DNA from: an uncultured Candidatus Nemicrothrix sp.
GTDB taxonomy: Bacteria; Actinomycetota; Acidimicrobiia; Acidimicrobiales; MedAcidi-G1
Reading direction: 5' to 3'
NCBI GenBank assembly: GCA_913055915.1
Contig: CAJXKL010000009.1
Coordinates: 20,457 to 84,456 of the forward strand
DNA: 64,000 bases
This document shows positions 60,225 through 64,000 of this stretch, piece after piece. Position 1 is the stretch's first letter. Each line of letters begins with the position of its first letter. The notes beneath the pieces are model-generated. The model saw only the letters and a program-made list of their open reading frames with translations. It was not told where the DNA came from and ran no database searches. The translations under genes and the position numbers were made by a program.

Positions 60225-61097
60225 TCACCCCACCAGCACCACCGCGGGCTTTGCCCTGTCACGGTGGGGCTCGTAGACGGCTATCAGGGAACCGTCGGCG
60301 GTATGGACAGGCCAGGGTCCTGTCCCACCAACCCCGAGGCGGTCGAGGTCCATGACCCTTCCGTGGGCAACATCGCCCGCCACATCCTCATCGACCACGA
60401 CCCGTTCCCCACCCCTGAAGGCCTCGGCCATCGGCAACAGGTCGATTCCTTCGACAGAGGTCGCCTCCGCATCGCGAAAGGGACCAACCGACAATCGGCG
60501 CAGGCCGTCAAGGTGTGCGCCACCACCGAGCGCCGTTCCCAGGTCTGCAGCAAGGGAGCGGACATAGGTTCCTGAGGAGCACTCCACCAGCGCCTCGTAG
60601 ATCCCCGGGTCATCTGTTTCCAAGACATCGAACCGGTGGACGGTCACAGACCGGGCTGCACGCTTCACCTCGCCGCCCTCTCTGGCGATCTCGTACAACC
60701 TTCGGCCGTCGACCTTGATGGCAGAGACCATCGGAGGGACCTGGGAGATCTCGCCGACAAGTCCCGCTGTGACAGCCACGACCTCTTCGAAGCTGACGGC
60801 CGACATGTCATGCTCAGCAGTCACCTCACCGGATGCGTCCAGGGTTGACGTCTCGGTTCCGAGCAGGATCTGACAGGTGTACGTCTTGGGAAGGAGCGTC
60901 AGGAACCGCAGCAGGCGGGTTGCCCGACCGACCCCGAGAACCAGGACACCGGTGGCATCGGGATCGAGTGTGCCTGAATGGCCCACCTTTCTCGTCCCCA
61001 GGACTCCCCGCGCCCTTGCCACCACGTCGTGGCTGGTCCAACCAGCCTCCTTGTCGACGATGGCGATGCCATCGGGACCTTGTCGCCCGCCCGACAT
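60225..61097 (-). CDS. truB: tRNA pseudouridine-55 synthase
   Basis: A 290-aa synthase. GIAIVDKEAGWTSHDVV opens it, the catalytic aspartate is in HSGTLDPDATGVLVLG, and later GRRLYEIAREG and SGTYVRSLAADLG follow. It converts U55 of the T loop. The ATG at 61097 is used; a GTG nine codons earlier is possible. It is placed between rbfA and the TSUP gene, in the standard infB-rbfA-truB order. Confidence 0.94.
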   Translation of the reverse strand: MSGGRQGPDGIAIVDKEAGWTSHDVVARARGVLGTRKVGHSGTLDPDATGVLVLGVGRATRLLRFLTLLPKTYTCQILLGTETSTLDASGEVTAEHDMSAVSFEEVVAVTAGLVGEISQVPPMVSAIKVDGRRLYEIAREGGEVKRAARSVTVHRFDVLETDDPGIYEALVECSSGTYVRSLAADLGTALGGGAHLDGLRRLSVGPFRDAEATSVEGIDLLPMAEAFRGGERVVVDEDVAGDVAHGRVMDLDRLGVGGTGPWPVHTADGSLIAVYEPHRDRAKPAVVLVG

Positions 61098-61145
61098 CAG
61101 GTAACGACCCGGGCGCAGAGCCACCCTGCCCAGACCCTAAGTGGC

Positions 61146-61520
61146 TCAGGCATCTCCGGCCTCAAGGTCACGGAGAATGGCCTCGATTCGATCGGCGGAC
61201 TGCACTGCCTCATCGGATACGAAACGCAGTGGTGGAACCCGTCTTACCCTCGTCTGTTCAGCGATGGCCTTCTGGAGTCGGGGCCGATGCTCCTCGAGCG
61301 CCTCAAACAGGTCCTCACGTTCGGCGTCGCTCGTAATGAACACGCTGGCAGTCGTTAGGTCCCTATCTGTGTTCACGCCGGTGACGGTCAGGAAGCCTAA
61401 GCGCTCATCGTCGATCACCTCGAGTTCCTCGGCCAGAATCCGAAAGAGCAACGAGTTGAGCCGGTCGGTCCTGTCGTATCCGCGATTTCCGCCGGCGGGG
61501 CGGCGTCGTGCCCGTGCCAT
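61146..61520 (-). CDS. rbfA: Ribosome-binding factor A
   Basis: A 124-aa KH-fold protein. The opening RTDRLNSLLFRILAEEL and the later RRVPPLRFVSDE are the RbfA signature. It helps mature the 16S rRNA 5' end and 30S subunit at low temperature. It follows infB by ten bases. Confidence 0.93.
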   Translation of the reverse strand: MARARRRPAGGNRGYDRTDRLNSLLFRILAEELEVIDDERLGFLTVTGVNTDRDLTTASVFITSDAEREDLFEALEEHRPRLQKAIAEQTRVRRVPPLRFVSDEAVQSADRIEAILRDLEAGDA

Positions 61521-61530
61521 GGTCGACCGC

Positions 61531-64000
61531 TCAGGTGCGGGCCAACTCGCGATCCTCGAAGGTTTCGATTACGTCGCCGTCCTTTAGGTCCTGGTAGTCG
61601 GACAGGCCGATACCGCACTCATAGCCGGACTGGACCTCTCTCACATCGTCCTTGAACCGACGCAGCGAGCTGATGTCACCCTTCCAGATAACCGTGCCGT
61701 CTCGCAGGAACCGGACCTTGGATCCGCGGGTGATCGTACCGCTGGTGACGTAGCAGCCAGCGACCTTTCCGGCCCGGGGAACCGAGAAGACCTGACGAAC
61801 CTCGGCTTCGCCCGTAACGACCTCTTCGTACTCCGGTGCAAGCATGCCGAGCATTGCCGCCTCGACGTCTTCGATCAGCTTGTAGATGACCTCGTAGGTA
61901 CGGATCTCGACGTTCTCGGCATCGGCAAGTTCCCGGGCCTTGCGCTCGGGACGTACGTTGAATCCGATGATCGTGGCGTTCGACGTGGCCGCGAGCTGAA
62001 TGTCGTTCTCGGTGATTCGACCTACGGCACGATGCACGAACGAGAGCTTCACCTCTTCGCGTTCGAGCTTGCGGAGGCTTTCGGCGACCGCCTCGAGCGA
62101 GCCGTTGACATCGGCCTTCACAACGAGGTTCAGGTTGGCTACCTCGCCCTTTTGGACCTGCTCGAAAATGTCCTCGAGCCTGGCTCCACCTGAGAGTGCG
62201 TGGGCGTCACGCCCGATGTTCGCCACCCGCCGCCAGTGCCCGCGCTTGTCAGCCACGCGCCCGGCGACCTTCTCGTTGGGCGCCACGACAAAGCCCTCGC
62301 CGGCGTCTGCGACGTCGGAAAGGCCCAATACCTGTACCGGCACGGATGGGCCAGCCTCATCGACCTGCTCCCCACTGCCGTTGACGAGAGCCCTCACGCG
62401 GCCCCATGCGGCACCAGCGACCATCGGGTCTCCGACCCTGAGGGTTCCACGCTGGACCAGAACCGTCGCCACAGGACCTCGCCCAATGTCGAGGAACGAC
62501 TCAAGCACGACCCCCTGTGCCCGACCCTCGGGATCGGCACGGAGATCCTCGACCTCTGCCAGCACCAGAAGGTGTTCGAGCAGTTCACCGACGCCCGTAC
62601 CCACGAGTGCCGACACCTCGACGGTTACCGTGTCACCTCCCCATGCCTCGGGAACAAGGTTGTGCTCAGCGAGTTGGCTGAGGACCCGCTGCGGATCTGC
62701 GTTCTCCCGATCGACCTTGTTGATGGCGACCATGATCGGAACGTCGGCCGCCCTTGCGTGATTGAGTGCCTCAACCGTCTGGGGCATCACGCCATCGTCG
62801 GCGGCAACGACCAGCACAACGATGTCCGTGGCCCCAGCCCCACGTGCCCGCATGGCGGTGAAGGCCTCGTGCCCGGGGGTGTCCAGGAAGGTGAGCGCAT
62901 GGTCACCTGAACGGGCCTGGTATGCGCCGATGTGCTGGGTAATCCCGCCGGCTTCGTCATCAACTGCGTTCGTGTTGCGGATCTGGTCCAGCAACTTCGT
63001 CTTACCGTGATCGACGTGGCCCATGACCGTGATCACCGGCGGTCGCAGCGGAGCGTCGTCGTCATCGGCATCGTCGACCACGTCAAGCAACTTGAGCAGC
63101 TCGACCTCCTGCTCCTCGCCCGGATCCACCATTCGGATCTCGACCTCGAGTTCGGCTGCGAACAACTCGATCATGTCGTCGGACAGGGACTGGGTGGCTG
63201 TGACCATCTCACCCTGCTGCATTAGGAATCGAATGACGTCGGCGGTGGTCCTGTTCAACTTCGGACCCAGCTCCTGTGCAGTGCAGGCGCGTTCGACAAC
63301 TACCTCACCGTCTGGAACAGCCGCGTCGTCTGGCGTGTAGCTCGGCATATCCATCGGCTGGAGTTCTTCGCGACTGCGACGTCTGCGACCCTTGCGACGA
63401 GGCGGCCTGCGTCCGCCGGGGCCACCACCGGGACGTCCGCCAGGGCCACCACCGGGCCTCGGACCTGCTCCTGGAACCGACTGTCGCGGACCGCCACCCA
63501 TCGGTGGCCGTCTTCCCGCTGGAGCAGGGCCACCGGGACGGCCCGGAGCTCCACCTGCAGGAGGCGCGTTTCGACGACCGGCTGTGCCCGGAGGTGGGGA
63601 GATCCTGCGACCCGAGTCGGACACCGGAGGACCAGGGGGCGGAGGAATCGGCTTACCGGACGACGACAGGGGCGGAGTCGAACCTGGAGGAGGCAGCCGC
63701 GCTCCCATATCGACACGTGCGGCAGGATCGGGCACTGAGGGAGTCTCATCGTGATGGACAGGCACGGCAGGAACCTCGACAGAAGGCTCGACAGAAACCT
63801 CGGGCTCAATGTCGCGCCGGGGTGGAGCCGATGACCCGCTCGAAGAAATGACACGGGCCTTTGGTGCCTCTGACTCAGGCACCGGCTCAGGCACCGGCTC
63901 AGGCACCGGCTCAGGCACCGGCTCAGGCACCGGCTCAGGCACCGGCTCAGGCACCGGCTCAGGCACCGGCTCAGGCACCGGCTCAGGCACCGGCTCAGGC
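61531..64000 (-). CDS. infB: Translation initiation factor IF-2, N-terminus cut by the window
   Basis: At least 819 codons are present; the frame is open at the right edge. A long Pro/Gly/Arg-rich segment is followed by the IF-2 N-terminal domain, then the G domain with [13 protein letters not shown], the DTPGHEAF G3 and NKVD G4, and the C-terminal fMet-tRNA-binding region. IF-2 brings fMet-tRNA to the 30S subunit. The visible N-terminal end is a perfect tandem of Glu-Pro-Val-Pro units, so the real start lies beyond the window. Confidence 0.95.
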   Translation of the reverse strand, partial: PEPVPEPVPEPVPEPVPEPVPEPVPEPVPEPVPEPVPEPVPESEAPKARVISSSGSSAPPRRDIEPEVSVEPSVEVPAVPVHHDETPSVPDPAARVDMGARLPPPGSTPPLSSSGKPIPPPPGPPVSDSGRRISPPPGTAGRRNAPPAGGAPGRPGGPAPAGRRPPMGGGPRQSVPGAGPRPGGGPGGRPGGGPGGRRPPRRKGRRRRSREELQPMDMPSYTPDDAAVPDGEVVVERACTAQELGPKLNRTTADVIRFLMQQGEMVTATQSLSDDMIELFAAELEVEIRMVDPGEEQEVELLKLLDVVDDADDDDAPLRPPVITVMGHVDHGKTKLLDQIRNTNAVDDEAGGITQHIGAYQARSGDHALTFLDTPGHEAFTAMRARGAGATDIVVLVVAADDGVMPQTVEALNHARAADVPIMVAINKVDRENADPQRVLSQLAEHNLVPEAWGGDTVTVEVSALVGTGVGELLEHLLVLAEVEDLRADPEGRAQGVVLESFLDIGRGPVATVLVQRGTLRVGDPMVAGAAWGRVRALVNGSGEQVDEAGPSVPVQVLGLSDVADAGEGFVVAPNEKVAGRVADKRGHWRRVANIGRDAHALSGGARLEDIFEQVQKGEVANLNLVVKADVNGSLEAVAESLRKLEREEVKLSFVHRAVGRITENDIQLAATSNATIIGFNVRPERKARELADAENVEIRTYEVIYKLIEDVEAAMLGMLAPEYEEVVTGEAEVRQVFSVPRAGKVAGCYVTSGTITRGSKVRFLRDGTVIWKGDISSLRRFKDDVREVQSGYECGIGLSDYQDLKDGDVIETFEDRELART
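63874..64000 (-). repeat. 12-bp perfect tandem repeat inside infB
   Basis: The unit GAGCCGGTGCCT on the minus strand, coding Glu-Pro-Val-Pro, is repeated about ten times without a change and continues past the window end. Being 12 bp long, gain or loss of units keeps the frame. The last unit on the inner side grades into ordinary coding sequence near 63874. Confidence 0.95.

Noticed and set aside
1..64000. CRISPR arrays, rRNA genes, transposase or integrase genes
   Set aside because: None were found: no spaced repeat array, no rRNA sequence, and no open frame with transposase or tyrosine/serine recombinase motifs.

Overview
The window looks like a chromosomal segment of a high-GC actinobacterium, most likely a marine or freshwater Acidimicrobiia-type lineage. 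Pointers are the actinobacterial SOS box (CGAAC-N4-GTTCG), lexA divergent from a ChiZ-like LysM protein, a B12-dependent class II ribonucleotide reductase as the only reductase in view, RNase J, the succinylase lysine pathway (dapC, dapD, dapE) and a SAM riboswitch of the SAM-I/SAM-IV type before metX. The taxonomic call is inference; there is no rRNA here.

Layout. (1) 1-3800: a minus-strand catabolic block with the start of a PcaI/AtoD-like CoA-transferase, a KamA-like radical SAM protein, and a BadH/BadI-like pair (ring-ketone formation and ring cleavage of a cyclohexanecarboxyl-CoA type substrate). Upstream lies a decayed second copy of the kamA 5' end and its leader (about 3595-3775). (2) 3802-5067: an MFS transporter. 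(3) About 5102-14178: a probable genomic island. An intact tRNA-Gly(GCC) with its terminator lies at 14076-14178 and a 3'-half copy with the same terminator at 5102-5190, as integrase-driven insertion into a tRNA produces. A 112-bp block with 10-bp tandem repeats (5202-5313) is repeated at 10129-10240. Both copies start exactly 17 nt beyond the anticodon loop of a tRNA 3' fragment, first tRNA-Gly, then tRNA-Pro(GGG). No integrase remains. Cargo: GYD and related barrel proteins, PhzF, a thioesterase, a GNAT, a SET-domain methyltransferase, a ZIP transporter, a tandem DUF2061 protein, a haloalkane dehalogenase and an HtrA-like lipoprotein. The right half also holds a family of short GGTGTAGATACG repeats.

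(4) 14245-27665: housekeeping on the minus strand: metX and a Cys/Met PLP enzyme under a SAM riboswitch, an orphan N6-adenine methyltransferase with a DEAD-box helicase, an alkyltransferase-like protein, a class III cyclase, lgt, a 600-aa acyl-CoA dehydrogenase, tdk and nrdJ. (5) 27892-39616: the SOS region (chiZ-like, lexA, recA with LexA boxes inside the promoters) around dapE, dapD, dapC, hflX, dapF, miaA, miaB. (6) 39635-54990: cinA, pgsA, rimO, a broken half-length Na+/Ca2+ exchanger, ftsK, rnj, dapA, a wHTH-like unknown, SURF1, dapB, an M16 peptidase, pnp, rpsO. (7) 55255-64000: ribA, an acyl-CoA ligase, ribF, an HpcH/HpaI aldolase, a TSUP permease, truB, rbfA and infB, whose N-terminal part is a perfect 12-bp tandem repeat (Glu-Pro-Val-Pro) running off the window.

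Together the core genes cover the dedicated lysine/diaminopimelate steps from DapA to DapF, methionine entry, flavin synthesis, tRNA and ribosome modification, translation initiation and the SOS switch. The accessory interest is in the tRNA-bounded island and the catabolic block at the left edge.
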